From NCBI GenBank assembly GCA_037045585.1, contig JBAOIR010000076.1, positions 124,001-188,000 of the forward strand: a stretch of 64,000 nt of DNA, in the 5' to 3' direction. The notes beneath the pieces were generated by a model that worked only from the letters and a program-made list of their open reading frames with translations, had not been told where the DNA came from and ran no database searches. Every line of letters begins with the position of its first letter. Position 1 is the stretch's first letter. Source of the stretch: SSF14 sp037045585. Lineage in GTDB: Bacteria > Actinomycetota > Acidimicrobiia > Acidimicrobiales > Microtrichaceae. Shown piece after piece: positions 46,511 to 56,069 of the stretch. The translations under genes were made by a program, and so were the position numbers.

Positions 46511-47614
46511 ATGTCCCTCCCTTCCACTGCAGTGGTCACCTTTCGCGACGTCCGCCACGGCCCGTGGAACGCACACGGCTTCGCCCTGACCGACCTGTTC
46601 GCCGAGGCCTTCGGCGCGACCACACTGCGCTTGGCCGACCCGGCGACCTACTCCCAGCAGGTACTGGCGAGCAAGGGCAAGCGGCTCGACCTGGTCCGCC
46701 GGCTCCCGGGGCGGTCGACCGTTCGCCCGCCGGTCTCGACCCTCGGGCCGACCGACCTGTTGTTCGTGGTCGCCCATGACGCCACCGATCTCGACCAGCT
46801 CTACGTGACCGAGCCCGACTGGCTGGAGAGCAGGGCGACCAAGGTGCTCGTCCTCGTCGAGGTGTGGGCCAACGACGCCCGGCGCTGGCCGCAGAGCTAT
46901 GCCCGGGTCCTCCAGCACTTCGACGCCGTGTTCTGCACGCTCGAAGAGGGCATTGGCGCGCTCCAGGACGCGTCGGGGGTTGCGGTGCAGGTCATGGCGC
47001 AGGCCGTCGACGTGCTCGCCACGCCGTTCCGGGCCGAGCCACGCCTCGACGTCCTCACGATCGGGCGCCGCCACCCGGCCCAGCACCGACTCATCGAGGC
47101 GTGGGCTGACGAGCACCACGGCTGGTACCACTACGACACGCTGCCGGCAGGCGCCGTGAACGACGTCGACCTCCACCGGAAGGTGACGGCGATGATGCTG
47201 TCGCAGTCGGCGGTGTCGATCTGCAACTTCGCCCGCTTCGACGATCCGGCCCGCATCGGGAGCACCAAGGGCACCGGCACCCGGTTCTTCGAGACGCTGG
47301 CCTCGGGAGCGCTCATCGCCGGAGATCTGCCCACCGACGACATGTTCACCGCCGAGTTCGGCGGGGTCGAGGGCATCGCGAGTCTGCCGCTGGCATGCAG
47401 CCACCTCGACACCGACGTCATTGCCGAGCTCGTCGCACAGGGACGCAACCCCCGCGTCCGTCGCTGCAACCGGGCGCACGCCCTCGCGTCCCAGGACCTG
47501 GCCCACCGGATGCGCCAGATCCTGGGGCACATCGGAGTGGCCGAGCCGCCGCTGCTGACGGAGCGATTCGAAGCGCTCGAGGCCCAACGGGCCGAGCTGC
47601 TGTCGTCCGTCTGA
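46511..47614 (+). CDS. Glycosyltransferase-like protein (CgeB/family 1-like)
   Basis: 367 residues, soluble. The C-terminal half has a GT-B pattern: LTIGRRHPAQHRLIEAW, a GTGTRFFETLASGALIAGDLPTDDMF stretch like the donor-binding site of CgeB-type transferases, and a trailing helix. The N-terminal half is a diverged Rossmann domain (TDLLFVVAHDATDLDQLYV). Substrate unknown. Own promoter and a hairpin terminator downstream, so it is monocistronic. Confidence 0.7.
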   Translation: MSLPSTAVVTFRDVRHGPWNAHGFALTDLFAEAFGATTLRLADPATYSQQVLASKGKRLDLVRRLPGRSTVRPPVSTLGPTDLLFVVAHDATDLDQLYVTEPDWLESRATKVLVLVEVWANDARRWPQSYARVLQHFDAVFCTLEEGIGALQDASGVAVQVMAQAVDVLATPFRAEPRLDVLTIGRRHPAQHRLIEAWADEHHGWYHYDTLPAGAVNDVDLHRKVTAMMLSQSAVSICNFARFDDPARIGSTKGTGTRFFETLASGALIAGDLPTDDMFTAEFGGVEGIASLPLACSHLDTDVIAELVAQGRNPRVRRCNRAHALASQDLAHRMRQILGHIGVAEPPLLTERFEALEAQRAELLSSV

Positions 47615-47664
47615 TCGGCCGGCGGCGCCGCCCCCTCACACAAGGGCGGGCCGCCGGCCGGATC
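47613..47664. terminator. Long GC hairpin between convergent genes
   Basis: GATC-GGCCGGCGGC and the complementary arm GCCGCCGGCC-GGATC, with inner CCGCCC/GGGCGG and small bulges, form a ~20-bp stem. It starts inside the glycosyltransferase stop codon and can serve both converging genes. Confidence 0.6.
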
Positions 47665-47685
47665 GAGGTCGCCCCCGGCGTGGTA

Positions 47686-47934
47686 CTAGTTCGCCAACGC
47701 CCACTCGGGGCTGGTGGCGCTGGCGTGAACGATGGCGTTCACGACCTTCCCGAACGCACGCTCGCGCACCGGGGCGGGCACGGAGGTGTCGGCGAGGACA
47801 TCGACGAGCGGGGTGACGAGGCCGGCAGCGCGGGCCTGGGCGGCGACGGCTGCGGCGGCCTCCTCGTGGCGGTTGACGCCGTCGGAGTCGATCGCCCAGG
47901 CGAGTTGGTTGAGTTCAGCGTTGGAGTAGTTCAT
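47686..47934 (-). CDS. Small helical protein of unknown function
   Basis: 82 residues, all-helical in appearance (NAELNQLAWAIDSDGVNRHEEAAAAVAAQARAAG and VLADTSVPAPVRERAFGKVVNAIV), no signal or membrane segment. I do not recognise it. It has a proper AAGGA ribosome-binding site and a TACACT -10 box (47985-47990, reverse), so I think it is a real gene. Divergent from a LysR regulator, it is that regulator's likely target. Confidence 0.65.
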   Translation of the reverse strand: MNYSNAELNQLAWAIDSDGVNRHEEAAAAVAAQARAAGLVTPLVDVLADTSVPAPVRERAFGKVVNAIVHASATSPEWALAN

Positions 47935-47984
47935 CGAGGTGGTCCTTCTTCGTTCCGGCGGGGGGTTGTACCGGTCTGAATTCC

Positions 47985-48047
47985 AGTGTAAGGACGCCCC
48001 TCCATAAGTAACAACGATTTACAGAGATGCTTATCATCAGATACGCT
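47985..48047. promoter_or_regulatory. Divergent promoter region, small gene / LysR regulator
   Basis: Reverse-strand TACACT at 47985-47990 and forward TACGCT at 48042-48047 are back-to-back -10 elements. The AT-rich stretch between contains ATAAG (48004-48008) and CTTAT (48030-48034), an inverted repeat that may be the LysR binding site. Confidence 0.5.
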
Positions 48048-48081
48048 AATGACACTCACCCCATCCTCCGGGAGGGCATCC

Positions 48082-49017
48082 GTGCTCGATGATCTCGCCA
48101 TCCGCCACTTCGCCGCGCTCCAGGCGGTCGCTGCCGAACAGTCCTTCGGGCGGGCAGCCGAACGTCTCGGCTTCACCCAGTCGGCCATCAGCCAACAGAT
48201 CGCCGCCTTCGAGAAGGCGATCGGCCAGCCGCTGTTCGACCGACCGGGCGGGCCGCGTCAGATCGAACTCACCCCCGTCGGTCACGTGATGCTGCGCCAC
48301 GCGCAGTCGATCCTCGGGCATCTCGACACGGCATCGGAAGAGCTCGCCCAACTGCTCGCCGGCGAGGGCGGACGGCTCTCGGTGGGCACGTTCCAGAGCA
48401 TCACCGTGAAGGTGCTCCCCGAGGTCATCGGTCGGATGCGGGCCGAGCGTCCGGGTCTCGAGGTCCGTCTCACCGAGTCGAACCTGAACGAGGAGCTGAT
48501 CGACCTGCTGATCGACGGTGCCGTCGATCTCGCCTTCGTCGTCGCCCCCATCAACGACGACCGCCTCGTACTCACACCGCTCGGCAGCGACCCGTACGTG
48601 GTGATCGCCCCAGTCGACGACGGCGATGCCCCGACCATGGAACGCGACGAGCTCGCCCACCGACAGCTGATCGGGCAGATCGACGACGACACGTGCCAGC
48701 GCAACATCAACCAGTACTTCTGGAGCTCGGAGATCAAGCCCGACTATGCGTTCCGTACCGACGACAACGCCGCTGTGCAGGCCATGGTGCGGGTCGGCAT
48801 GGGGCTCGCCGTCATGCCCTACCTGGCGATCGATCCCAACGATCCGGCCATCGTCGTCCGCGAGCTCTCGCCGCCCATGCCACCGCGGGTCCACTTCGCG
48901 GCGCAGCGAGCCGACCGAACCCAGGCGCCCGCCGCCGACCGCGTCATCGAACTCGCCCGCGAGGTGTTCCAACGACTCGAGCAGTCACAGACCGACACGA
49001 TCGGCATCGCCAGTTGA
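48082..49017 (+). CDS. LysR family transcriptional regulator
   Basis: 311 residues. The winged helix is IRHFAALQAVAAEQSFGRAAERLGFTQSAISQQIAAFEKAIG, followed by a substrate-binding domain with GRLSVGTFQSITVKVLPEVIGRMRAERPGLEVRL. I prefer GTG at 48082, which has GGGAGGG 5 bases upstream and lies ~28 bases after the expected transcription start; the ATG at 48049 falls on the promoter. It probably regulates itself and the divergent small gene. Confidence 0.9.
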   Translation: MLDDLAIRHFAALQAVAAEQSFGRAAERLGFTQSAISQQIAAFEKAIGQPLFDRPGGPRQIELTPVGHVMLRHAQSILGHLDTASEELAQLLAGEGGRLSVGTFQSITVKVLPEVIGRMRAERPGLEVRLTESNLNEELIDLLIDGAVDLAFVVAPINDDRLVLTPLGSDPYVVIAPVDDGDAPTMERDELAHRQLIGQIDDDTCQRNINQYFWSSEIKPDYAFRTDDNAAVQAMVRVGMGLAVMPYLAIDPNDPAIVVRELSPPMPPRVHFAAQRADRTQAPAADRVIELAREVFQRLEQSQTDTIGIAS

Positions 49018-49020
49018 CGC

Positions 49021-49914
49021 CTACTTGTGCGTGAAGAGGCCCTGGTGACGCTCGAGATCGGCGTCGTCCAGCTGCCACAACTTGAGCGCCGCAGCGGCAC
49101 CGTCGGCAGCCGTCGTGCCCCGCAGGCTCGACCACCCGAGCAGCTCGCGCGCCCGCTGCGGAAGCGCTGCCGCGATCTCGGGCGTGAGTGAACGGGCCGT
49201 CGCCTCCTCGGGGGTCAACCAGCCGAGCAGGTAGCTGCAGTACACCCCCTTGCGCCACCGGTCGACGGTTCGGTTGTGACCGCCGCCGTGCACGAGTGAA
49301 CCGAGGTACACGAGGGCATCACCGGGATCGAGCTCGACGGGCCGAGCCAGCGTCGTGTCGATGGGTCGGTCGAGCGGCCAGTCGTGGCTGCCAGGGATGA
49401 CCATCGTCGCGCCGACCTCGGCGTCGTAGTCGCCGACGGCGGTCAGCACCGAGATCTGCAGATCGATCCCGAGCCGAGCGGCGTCGGACCAGTTGAGATC
49501 GTCACGGTGCAACTCCTGGCTGGGGTTGCCGGGGCCGATGAAGATCGTCTCGGCCTGGCTCATCCAGTAGTCGCCGCAGTGCTCGAGCAGGATGCGGTCG
49601 GCCAAGGCGAGCAGGACCGGGTTGAGCAGGATCTCGTGCACGAACGATGTGCTCTTCGAGGCGAGGCCCTGGATGCGCTTGGTGTTCGATCCGTAGAACA
49701 CGTCGTCGAACTGCGCATCGAAGCCGGCGTGGCGGGCCTCGACGTGGGGGGCGAGCTCAGCGTCGACGGCGGCCGCTGCGGCCGCCGAGACCAGGCCTTC
49801 GAGGACGAGCCCGCCGTCGCGGCGAAGCACGTCGGCGACCTTGTCGGGATCGGTGTCGGCGGGGAGGCGTTCGAGGCCGTGGTAGGGCACGGAAACGGGG
49901 AGGGGTTCGTTCAC
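49021..49914 (-). CDS. Phytanoyl-CoA dioxygenase (PhyH) family protein
   Basis: 297 residues; Fe(II)/2-oxoglutarate dioxygenase. Iron ligands are the His/Asp of SQELHRDDLNWSD and the His of YLGSLVHGGGHNRT; the 2-oxoglutarate Arg is in NRTVDRWRKG. The fold segment DVLRRDGGLVLEGLV is typical. Substrate unknown; relatives act in secondary metabolism and lipid side-chain hydroxylation. The stop lies 3 bp from the convergent lysR stop. Confidence 0.87.
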   Translation of the reverse strand: MNEPLPVSVPYHGLERLPADTDPDKVADVLRRDGGLVLEGLVSAAAAAAVDAELAPHVEARHAGFDAQFDDVFYGSNTKRIQGLASKSTSFVHEILLNPVLLALADRILLEHCGDYWMSQAETIFIGPGNPSQELHRDDLNWSDAARLGIDLQISVLTAVGDYDAEVGATMVIPGSHDWPLDRPIDTTLARPVELDPGDALVYLGSLVHGGGHNRTVDRWRKGVYCSYLLGWLTPEEATARSLTPEIAAALPQRARELLGWSSLRGTTAADGAAAALKLWQLDDADLERHQGLFTHK

Positions 49915-50060
49915 CAGCAGTCCTTCTGTCGTTCAGCCGGGGGGAGGCCGCTGGTCAACGTATCGGCGCCACGCTCGCGAGAAGTAGCAGCCCGACGAAG
50001 TATCAGGGAGCGCTCTCAGGTGGGCGAACGAACGAACGGAACGCTTGCGGATCGGCCCAC

Positions 50061-51002
50061 TCAGTGATGATCGAGACGGGCCCCGAAGCGGCCCGACATC
50101 TGCCCGATGCCGATCGCCGCGCTGGCGAGGGCGTATCGAACCTGCGCCGGTTCGCGGCGGGCGGCCCGCACGATCGGACGCGCCAGTGATGCGGCGAACT
50201 GCTTCGCTCCCCGGAGGAACAGGCGGTTCGGTGAGGTGCCGGCCTCGAGGTTGGTGACGTACATCGTGTTGCCGAACCACAGCTTGTTGCGCAGCTGGTA
50301 GCGGAACTTGGTGCGGTCGAGCGGGATCTGCTCGGTCACGGGCGCATGCAGGGCGTAGCGGTGACCGATGCCGGCGGCCCGGGCCGTCTCGAACCACACC
50401 ATGTCCTCACCGCCGAGCTTGCCCAACTCCTGGCGGAACCGGACGTCGGGGTGGTCGCGAAGCCACGCCGCCTCGATGAGGACGTTGGCCGTGGTTCCGT
50501 ACGGGGGCACGATGCCGTCCTCGTAGTCGGTGATCATGTTGAGGAACGGCTGGTCGACGAGCCAGGCCGGCGCTCCCACCGGGGCGACATCGTGCACGGG
50601 CCCGGTCACGAGCTCCGCACCGGTGCGGCGCTGCATCGCGACGAGCTCGTCGAACCAGCCCTCACACGGCAGGCAGTCGTCGTCGATGAAGGCGAGCCAG
50701 CCGTCCGCGCCGACGAGCGCGAGGCCGCCGTCGATCGCAGCGTTGCGTGCCGTCGAGATGTTGCCCGACGCCGTGTTGGTGTAGCTCACGCCCAGTGCGA
50801 AACGATCGCCGTACCGGTCAGCGACAGCACGCGCTTCGCCGCTGGGGCTGTCGTCGACGATGGCCACGCCGAGGCGGACCAGTTCTCCGGACCGCGCTGC
50901 CTCCTCGTCGAGGCGCTCGAGCAATTGTCGCAACGGCTCGTTGCGACGGTACGTACAGACGACGACCGCCAGGTCGATGCTGCTGCCGATCGGCTCGGTC
51001 AA
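50061..51002 (-). CDS. Glycosyltransferase family 2
   Basis: About 313 residues, GT-A fold: LAVVVCTYRRNEPLRQLLERL, then VAIVDDSPSG, and the metal-binding FIDDDCLPCEGWFDEL. TTG at 51002 is taken as start because GGGGGAG lies 6 bases upstream and the codon overlaps the stop of the preceding glycosyltransferase (TTGA). The last gene of the minus-strand sugar operon that begins with rfbF. Confidence 0.85.
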   Translation of the reverse strand: MTEPIGSSIDLAVVVCTYRRNEPLRQLLERLDEEAARSGELVRLGVAIVDDSPSGEARAVADRYGDRFALGVSYTNTASGNISTARNAAIDGGLALVGADGWLAFIDDDCLPCEGWFDELVAMQRRTGAELVTGPVHDVAPVGAPAWLVDQPFLNMITDYEDGIVPPYGTTANVLIEAAWLRDHPDVRFRQELGKLGGEDMVWFETARAAGIGHRYALHAPVTEQIPLDRTKFRYQLRNKLWFGNTMYVTNLEAGTSPNRLFLRGAKQFAASLARPIVRAARREPAQVRYALASAAIGIGQMSGRFGARLDHH

Positions 51003-51981
51003 CGCCGCTCCCCCGTCAGCTTGTGGCTGGCAACGCGGACGAGCCGGAGCGCCGACCACGTCGTGTCGGACTGCGCCGCCAGCGCGCTGAGGACCCGCTT
51101 GGCCGGTGGCAGGTGACGCGAGGCCGCCTGGAACTCGATCCGCGAGGAACGCGGGTGTCGGGCGACGCCATCATGCGGACGGCACGCCCCCAACGAATCG
51201 ACGCCCAGTAGGCCTCGATCTCGCCGATGACCTCGCCCGCATCGCTGTTCTCGCAGATGATGCGGGAGAAGATCTCGTCCTCCGGAGCGGACCAGCCCGT
51301 CGTCGTGGAGCTGCCCGGGTGCCAGCGGTATCGGGTGAGCCGCCCCGGGACGAACGCGAACCGTTCGCCACGGCGGGCGATCTGGTACGACAGCCAGATG
51401 TCGTACACCGGGTCGATCGCATCGGGGAACTCCGTGGCGACCACAGCCTCGCGACGGAGCACGGCACAGTACGCGGGCTGCGGCGCGTTCCACACAGCCA
51501 CGAGGCGCAGCGCCTCGGGCAGGCTGAGATCGAGCGGCCCGGCCGGCAACGAGTCTCGGTGGGACTGCCGGGTGAGCGCCTCGGTCTCGTCGACCAACAA
51601 CCGGTCGTCACCGTCGATCAGCTCGTAGTCGGCGAAGACCATCGACACGGTGGGGTCGGCGTCGATGACGGGGACCGTCTTCTCGAGGAAGTCCGGTTGC
51701 CACACGTCGTCGTCGTGCAGCGACGCCACGTACGGCGTGTCGGCGTTGTGGATGAGCCACAGCCAGTTGCCCTGCTGCCCGAGGTTGTCGGGGTGCCGCC
51801 GATAGGTGATGCGGGGGTCGTCGTATTCCTTGACGACCTGCTCGGTCTCGTCGTTGCGGCTGTTGTCGCCGATCGAGAGCACGAAGTTGCCGTACGTCTG
51901 CGCCAGAGCGGAGTCGATGGCCTGACGGAGGTACTTGGCCCGTTCGAACGTGGGGAGGCAGATGGTAACGAGCGGACTCAT
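50999..51981 (-). CDS. Glycosyltransferase family 2 (one frameshift near 51150)
   Basis: ATG at 51981. VTICLPTFERAKYLRQAIDSALAQTYGNFVLSIGDNSRND and YVASLHDDDVWQPDFLEK (DxD-like HDDD) define the GT-A domain. Near 51150 the frame breaks after RAVRMMASPDTR; the next frame gives RSSRIEFQAASRHLPPAKRVLSALAAQ and stops at 50999, coupled to the next gene. Joined length ~327. Confidence 0.82.
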
Positions 51982-51988
51982 CCAACCC

Positions 51989-53038
51989 TCATCGGGTCGA
52001 CTGCTGTCGTTTGAAGGTGAAGAGGCTGATTTTCTGGCGGGCGACACGCACCACGAACTCTGCCTCACGGCGGGCCGGAGTCGTCGTCAGCCAGGACCGG
52101 TAGGCCGTCTCCGCCGGACCGGACAGGAACGTGTGCCATCGTTCGGCCACCCGCTCGTTGGTGTAGTCGGTGGCGCGGACCGTCCCGTGGTCGACCATCG
52201 CCCGATAGTCGCCCGGATGCTCCTTGAGGCGGCGAACGGCGGCAATCGCCTCCTCGGGCGCCGCGATCTCGACGTAGTCGAGCGGATCGCGACGGAGTTC
52301 GCGGAACGCCGGCTCGTTGCCCAGGATCGCCGGGACACCGGCCGCCCAGGCATTGATCAGTTTGCTGGCCGGCTTGGTCGACAGTTCGGTCGGGTGGATC
52401 GCCCGGATCGCGAGGACTGCGTCCACGTCGGTGTAGTCGTGCCAGCCGCTCGACTTGGTCTCGTGCACGTAGGGCTGGATGAGGAACTCGACCCCGAGCG
52501 CCGCCAGGTCGTCGCGGAATCGATCGGTCGCGAACCGGGGGTCGAGGTTGACGACGTCGCCCTTGAAGACGAGCCGCTCGAGGCGGTCACCCCGAGCCGG
52601 GTCACGCGGCAACAGCCCCGTTTGCAGCCAGTGGGGCATGGGGAACTCGGTCGGCCGGGTGGCGACGGTGCCGTTCATCGTCAGCGTGAGGTCGGCGAGC
52701 TCGGGACGAGCCCAGTCGCCTCGGAACGCAACGATGAACGACTGGCTCGTGTGATGGCTGATCTGGAGGTCGAGGCTGCTCACGACGTTGAACGCGTCGA
52801 CCTTCGGCTGCTCGACGAGCCGCACGGCAAGGCCGGCCCGCTTGAGGTTCACGTACGTCTGGAGGATCGTCATGTCCTCGTGGGTGACGACCCGGTCGGG
52901 CTCGGCGTCGAGCGCAACCGGCACCTGGTCGTCCCCTCGCAGAACGTCGGCCCACCGCCCCAGGGCCTTGCACACGAAGTACACCCGCGACGGCAGCGGT
53001 GCCAGCGGCGTGAGCGAGCGGATCTGTTCGATGTCCAT
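51989..53038 (-). CDS. Glycosyltransferase-like protein of the sugar operon
   Basis: 349 residues, soluble. The C-terminal half looks like GT-B: AIHPTELSTKPASKLINAWAAGVPAILGNEPAFRELRRDP, where KLINAWAAGVPAI matches the donor site of family 1/4-type transferases. The N-terminal half is diverged. It follows the SAF-domain oxidoreductase by 36 bp and precedes the GT2 gene by 7 bp. Donor could be the sugar made by this operon. Confidence 0.68.
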   Translation of the reverse strand: MDIEQIRSLTPLAPLPSRVYFVCKALGRWADVLRGDDQVPVALDAEPDRVVTHEDMTILQTYVNLKRAGLAVRLVEQPKVDAFNVVSSLDLQISHHTSQSFIVAFRGDWARPELADLTLTMNGTVATRPTEFPMPHWLQTGLLPRDPARGDRLERLVFKGDVVNLDPRFATDRFRDDLAALGVEFLIQPYVHETKSSGWHDYTDVDAVLAIRAIHPTELSTKPASKLINAWAAGVPAILGNEPAFRELRRDPLDYVEIAAPEEAIAAVRRLKEHPGDYRAMVDHGTVRATDYTNERVAERWHTFLSGPAETAYRSWLTTTPARREAEFVVRVARQKISLFTFKRQQSTR

Positions 53039-53074
53039 CGAGTCTCTCCCCAGCGACCGAGTGGAGCAGCAGAC

Positions 53075-54358
53075 CTAGAAGGCGGCCAGCTGCTCCCGCC
53101 AGAGCTGGTCGGACAGTCGACCCGCCGGCAGCTCGACGTCGGCGAAGGTGATCGGAGTGTCCTGGGCGAGGTCGCGCTTGAGCACACAACCGTCGGTCAG
53201 GCCCATCGGCAGGAGGTCCTCGGCACGGGCAACCGGCGAGTTCTCCATCACGCCGTAGGCCTTGAACCCACCCACACCGTCGAGCGTGTCGCCGGCCTTC
53301 AGGTCGAACTTGGCGATGGCCGACACATCGGTCACCGGTGCGCCCTTGGGGGTGATCGTCGCGTCGTTGAACAGCACGGCCCGGGCAACGGTCAGCGGCG
53401 TCTCGAGCGGACTCAGGTGGTAGGGCCGGTAGAACGTGTAGATCGGGCCCTCACCCATCTTGTAGATCTTCATGTAGCGCTCGTGGAGCCACGAGTCGGA
53501 GTGGGCGAGGAGGAACACACCGAAGCTCGGCTCGGCGCCCAGGATGTAATCGACGATGCCGGTGCCCTCGAGGTACATCTTCTCGGCATCGAACAGGCCG
53601 ACCGCCTCCTCGACCCGCTTGCACTCGGGCCCCTCCATGCCACGCTCGCTGACGCCGAACCCGGTGGCGTTGGCGACGCACGCCATCTCCGCGGCGATCT
53701 TGGTGCCGTCGGCGAAGCTCGTGATGTGCTTCGGCCGCTGGAACACACCCTCGGCGAAAGCCTTCTGGGTCTCGGGGGTGCGGCGATGGTCGAGCAGCGA
53801 CTTGATGTTGCCGTAGACGACCGGGGTGAAGCCCATCATCTCGGCCTCGCGGGCGAGGTTCATCAGCACACCGGGCTGGTCGCCGTCGGCGTCGGTGAAC
53901 ACCACACCGGCGGCGTCGGCCCTCTTCTTGAGGATCGGTCCGAGGGTGCAGTCGAGCTCGGCGTTGAGCAGCACGAGGTGCTTGCCGTTCTCGATCGCCG
54001 CGACGGCGGTGTGGCTGCCGAACTCGATCTCACCGGTCGCCTCGACGACCGCCTCGACGCGCTCGGCGCCGGTGACCAACGTCGGGTCGTCGGTGATCGC
54101 CGGGCGGTGCGCCGCCATGGCGGCATCGAGTTCCGCCGCGGTCGACACGACCGTCACGTCGTCGATGCCGATCTGCCGGAACGCCTGCGCGGCACCGTCG
54201 AGGGTCCGGTTGGCGACGACGCTGATCTCCATCCCGGGCGTGTGTCCGGTGACCTGATCGACGAACCCCTGACCGGCGAACCCCGATCCGACGAGTCCGA
54301 CGCGCACAGGGTCACCCGCGGCCTGACGATCCTGCAGTGCCTTGTCGACGATGATCAC
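53075..54358 (-). CDS. NAD(P)-dependent oxidoreductase with SAF domain (homoserine-dehydrogenase-like)
   Basis: 427 residues. The Rossmann start VRVGLVGSGFAGQGFVDQV and AVVEATGEIEFG-type sequence resemble homoserine dehydrogenase; the C-terminal ~70 residues look like an SAF domain (RAEDLLPMGLTDGCVLKRDLAQDTPITFADVELP). Proteins of this layout occur beside nucleotide-sugar genes. GTG at 54358 overlaps the upstream stop. Substrate unknown, perhaps a keto-sugar. Confidence 0.8.
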   Translation of the reverse strand: MIIVDKALQDRQAAGDPVRVGLVGSGFAGQGFVDQVTGHTPGMEISVVANRTLDGAAQAFRQIGIDDVTVVSTAAELDAAMAAHRPAITDDPTLVTGAERVEAVVEATGEIEFGSHTAVAAIENGKHLVLLNAELDCTLGPILKKRADAAGVVFTDADGDQPGVLMNLAREAEMMGFTPVVYGNIKSLLDHRRTPETQKAFAEGVFQRPKHITSFADGTKIAAEMACVANATGFGVSERGMEGPECKRVEEAVGLFDAEKMYLEGTGIVDYILGAEPSFGVFLLAHSDSWLHERYMKIYKMGEGPIYTFYRPYHLSPLETPLTVARAVLFNDATITPKGAPVTDVSAIAKFDLKAGDTLDGVGGFKAYGVMENSPVARAEDLLPMGLTDGCVLKRDLAQDTPITFADVELPAGRLSDQLWREQLAAF

Positions 54359-54915
54359 GATGCGGTTCCCTTCGTTCCCGACTCCAGCGTGAAGTCGGGC
54401 CAGCTCTTGTCCTTGTCCGAGACGATCACCCCGTCGGTGATCGGCCATTCGATGCCGAACGCCGGGTCGTCCCAGCGCAGGCCACTCTCGGCACCCGGCG
54501 TGTACGGCGAGGAGACCCCGTACATCACCGCAGTGCCGTCCTCCTGCGCCTGGTAGCCCTTGGCGCAGAACGGCGGTACGTACAACGCGTCGAACCGCTC
54601 GGCGGCCAGTTCGACACCGGCCCAGCGGCCGTAGGTCGGCGAGTCGGGGCGGACGTCGACGATGACGTGGAAGCTCCGCCCGGCGATGCACCGGAAGAAC
54701 TTCGCCTCACCGTGCGGCGGCGCCTGCACGTGCAAGCCGCGGATGGTGCCGCGGTGCACGTTGGTCGAGATGTTCATCTGTTCGATGTGACCCTCGAGGC
54801 CGTGGTCCTTCAGTTCCGTCGCGCACCACGCGCGGGCGAAGATGCCACGGTCGTCGGTGTTGGGTTCGAGCTCGACCTTGTAGGCGCCGGCGACGGAGAG
54901 TTCGGTGAACTTCAT
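54355..54915 (-). CDS. dTDP-4-dehydrorhamnose 3,5-epimerase-like protein (RmlC family)
   Basis: 186 residues. RGIFARAWCATEL, RGTIRGLHVQAPPHGEAKFFRC (catalytic His), GRSFHVIVDVRPDSPTYGRW and FCAKGYQAQEDGTAVMYGVSSPYTPGAESGLRWDDPAFGIEWP are the RmlC cupin signature. In this operon it likely works on a CDP- rather than a dTDP-linked 4-keto sugar, since the nucleotidyltransferase is RfbF-like. ATG at 54915. Confidence 0.87.
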   Translation of the reverse strand: MKFTELSVAGAYKVELEPNTDDRGIFARAWCATELKDHGLEGHIEQMNISTNVHRGTIRGLHVQAPPHGEAKFFRCIAGRSFHVIVDVRPDSPTYGRWAGVELAAERFDALYVPPFCAKGYQAQEDGTAVMYGVSSPYTPGAESGLRWDDPAFGIEWPITDGVIVSDKDKSWPDFTLESGTKGTAS

Positions 54916-54934
54916 GGAGATCGGTCCGCCCGGC

Positions 54935-55957
54935 TCAGAGCCAGAAGAAGTCGTCGTCGATCTGCTGGGTGCCCAGCAGGTGCTTGATCTGCTTGATGCG
55001 GGTGTGGCCGCGGAACTCGTACAGGTCCTCGCTGAACCCGATTTTCGCGAAGATGTCGAGGAGTTCCTTGGCGCCACGCTCGACGTCCCACGCGCACTCG
55101 AAGCCGGGGAGCTGCTCGTGGATCTTGGTGAAGTCGGCGCGGTAGTTGCGCTTGTCGGCACTCGAGTCGCCGAAGACCAGCGTGCAGCCCGGGATCAGGT
55201 CGCTGATGATCTCGGCGACTTCCTTCACCTGGTAGTTCGAACGGTCGTTGCCGACGTTGAAGATCTCGTTGTGGATCACGTCACGGGGCGCATCGAGGAT
55301 GCAGGCCACAGCGTGGGAGATGTCGAGGATGTGCACGAACGGACGCCACGGGGTGCCGTCGGACGCCATGCGGATCTCGGTGGTGAGGAAGGCGCTGGCC
55401 GCGAGGTCGTTGACGACGAGGTCGAAGCGCTGGCGGGGCGACGCCCCGTACGCCGTCGCGTTGCGCATGAAGGTCGGGGAGAAGTTGTCGTCGGCGAGCG
55501 GAGCGACGCTCTCCTCGATGAGCACCTTGCACTTGGCGTAGGCCGTGAGACCGCCGACCGGGTCGCCTTCCTTCGACGGACGCTCGCCGGCTGCGCCGTA
55601 CACCGAGCAGGAGCTCATGTGCACGAATCGCTCGACACCGGCTTCCTTCGCCAACTTGGCGAGGCGGAGGCTCCCCTCGTGGTTGATCTTGTAGGTGACG
55701 TCGCCGTTGAGCTCACCCACGGGATCGTTCGACACCTCGGCGAGGTGCACCACGGCCTCGTAGCCCTGGAGGTCCTCGAGGGTGAGGTCGCGGGTGTCCT
55801 TGGTGAAGGTCTCGGGCCGACGCTCGCCGGCGTCGTAGAGCCAACCGACCCGGTGGAACCCCGAGTCCATTCCGGTCACGTCGTGACCGCGCTCGAGGAG
55901 ATAGTGACCCATACGAACGCCGATGTAGCCATCGGCACCGGTCAGGAGAACCTTCAT
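54935..55957 (-). CDS. NAD-dependent nucleotide-sugar epimerase/dehydratase
   Basis: 340 residues, extended SDR: MKVLLTGADGYIGVRMGHYLLERGHDV is the NAD loop, HMSSCSVYGAAG has the catalytic Ser, and the expected YxxxK is present as YAKCKVLIEE. Resembles UDP-glucose 4-epimerases and CDP-sugar-modifying enzymes. Which reaction (epimerase, dehydratase or reductase) cannot be told from sequence alone. ATG at 55957. Confidence 0.85.
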   Translation of the reverse strand: MKVLLTGADGYIGVRMGHYLLERGHDVTGMDSGFHRVGWLYDAGERRPETFTKDTRDLTLEDLQGYEAVVHLAEVSNDPVGELNGDVTYKINHEGSLRLAKLAKEAGVERFVHMSSCSVYGAAGERPSKEGDPVGGLTAYAKCKVLIEESVAPLADDNFSPTFMRNATAYGASPRQRFDLVVNDLAASAFLTTEIRMASDGTPWRPFVHILDISHAVACILDAPRDVIHNEIFNVGNDRSNYQVKEVAEIISDLIPGCTLVFGDSSADKRNYRADFTKIHEQLPGFECAWDVERGAKELLDIFAKIGFSEDLYEFRGHTRIKQIKHLLGTQQIDDDFFWL

Positions 55958-56069
55958 GTCTGCTTGCCTTTCGAACTGACGAGGAATGATGCCGCGGCGA
56001 TGCACAGCCGCCGGCGGCCGCCACAGCGCCGGCGTTCAGATCAACTACAGGGATACCAGGAGGGGATGG

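Noticed and set aside
48049..48081. ATG at 48049 as lysR start
   Set aside because: Lies two bases after the -10 box, upstream of the expected transcript start; GTG at 48082 has a good ribosome-binding site and gives the usual LysR N-terminus.
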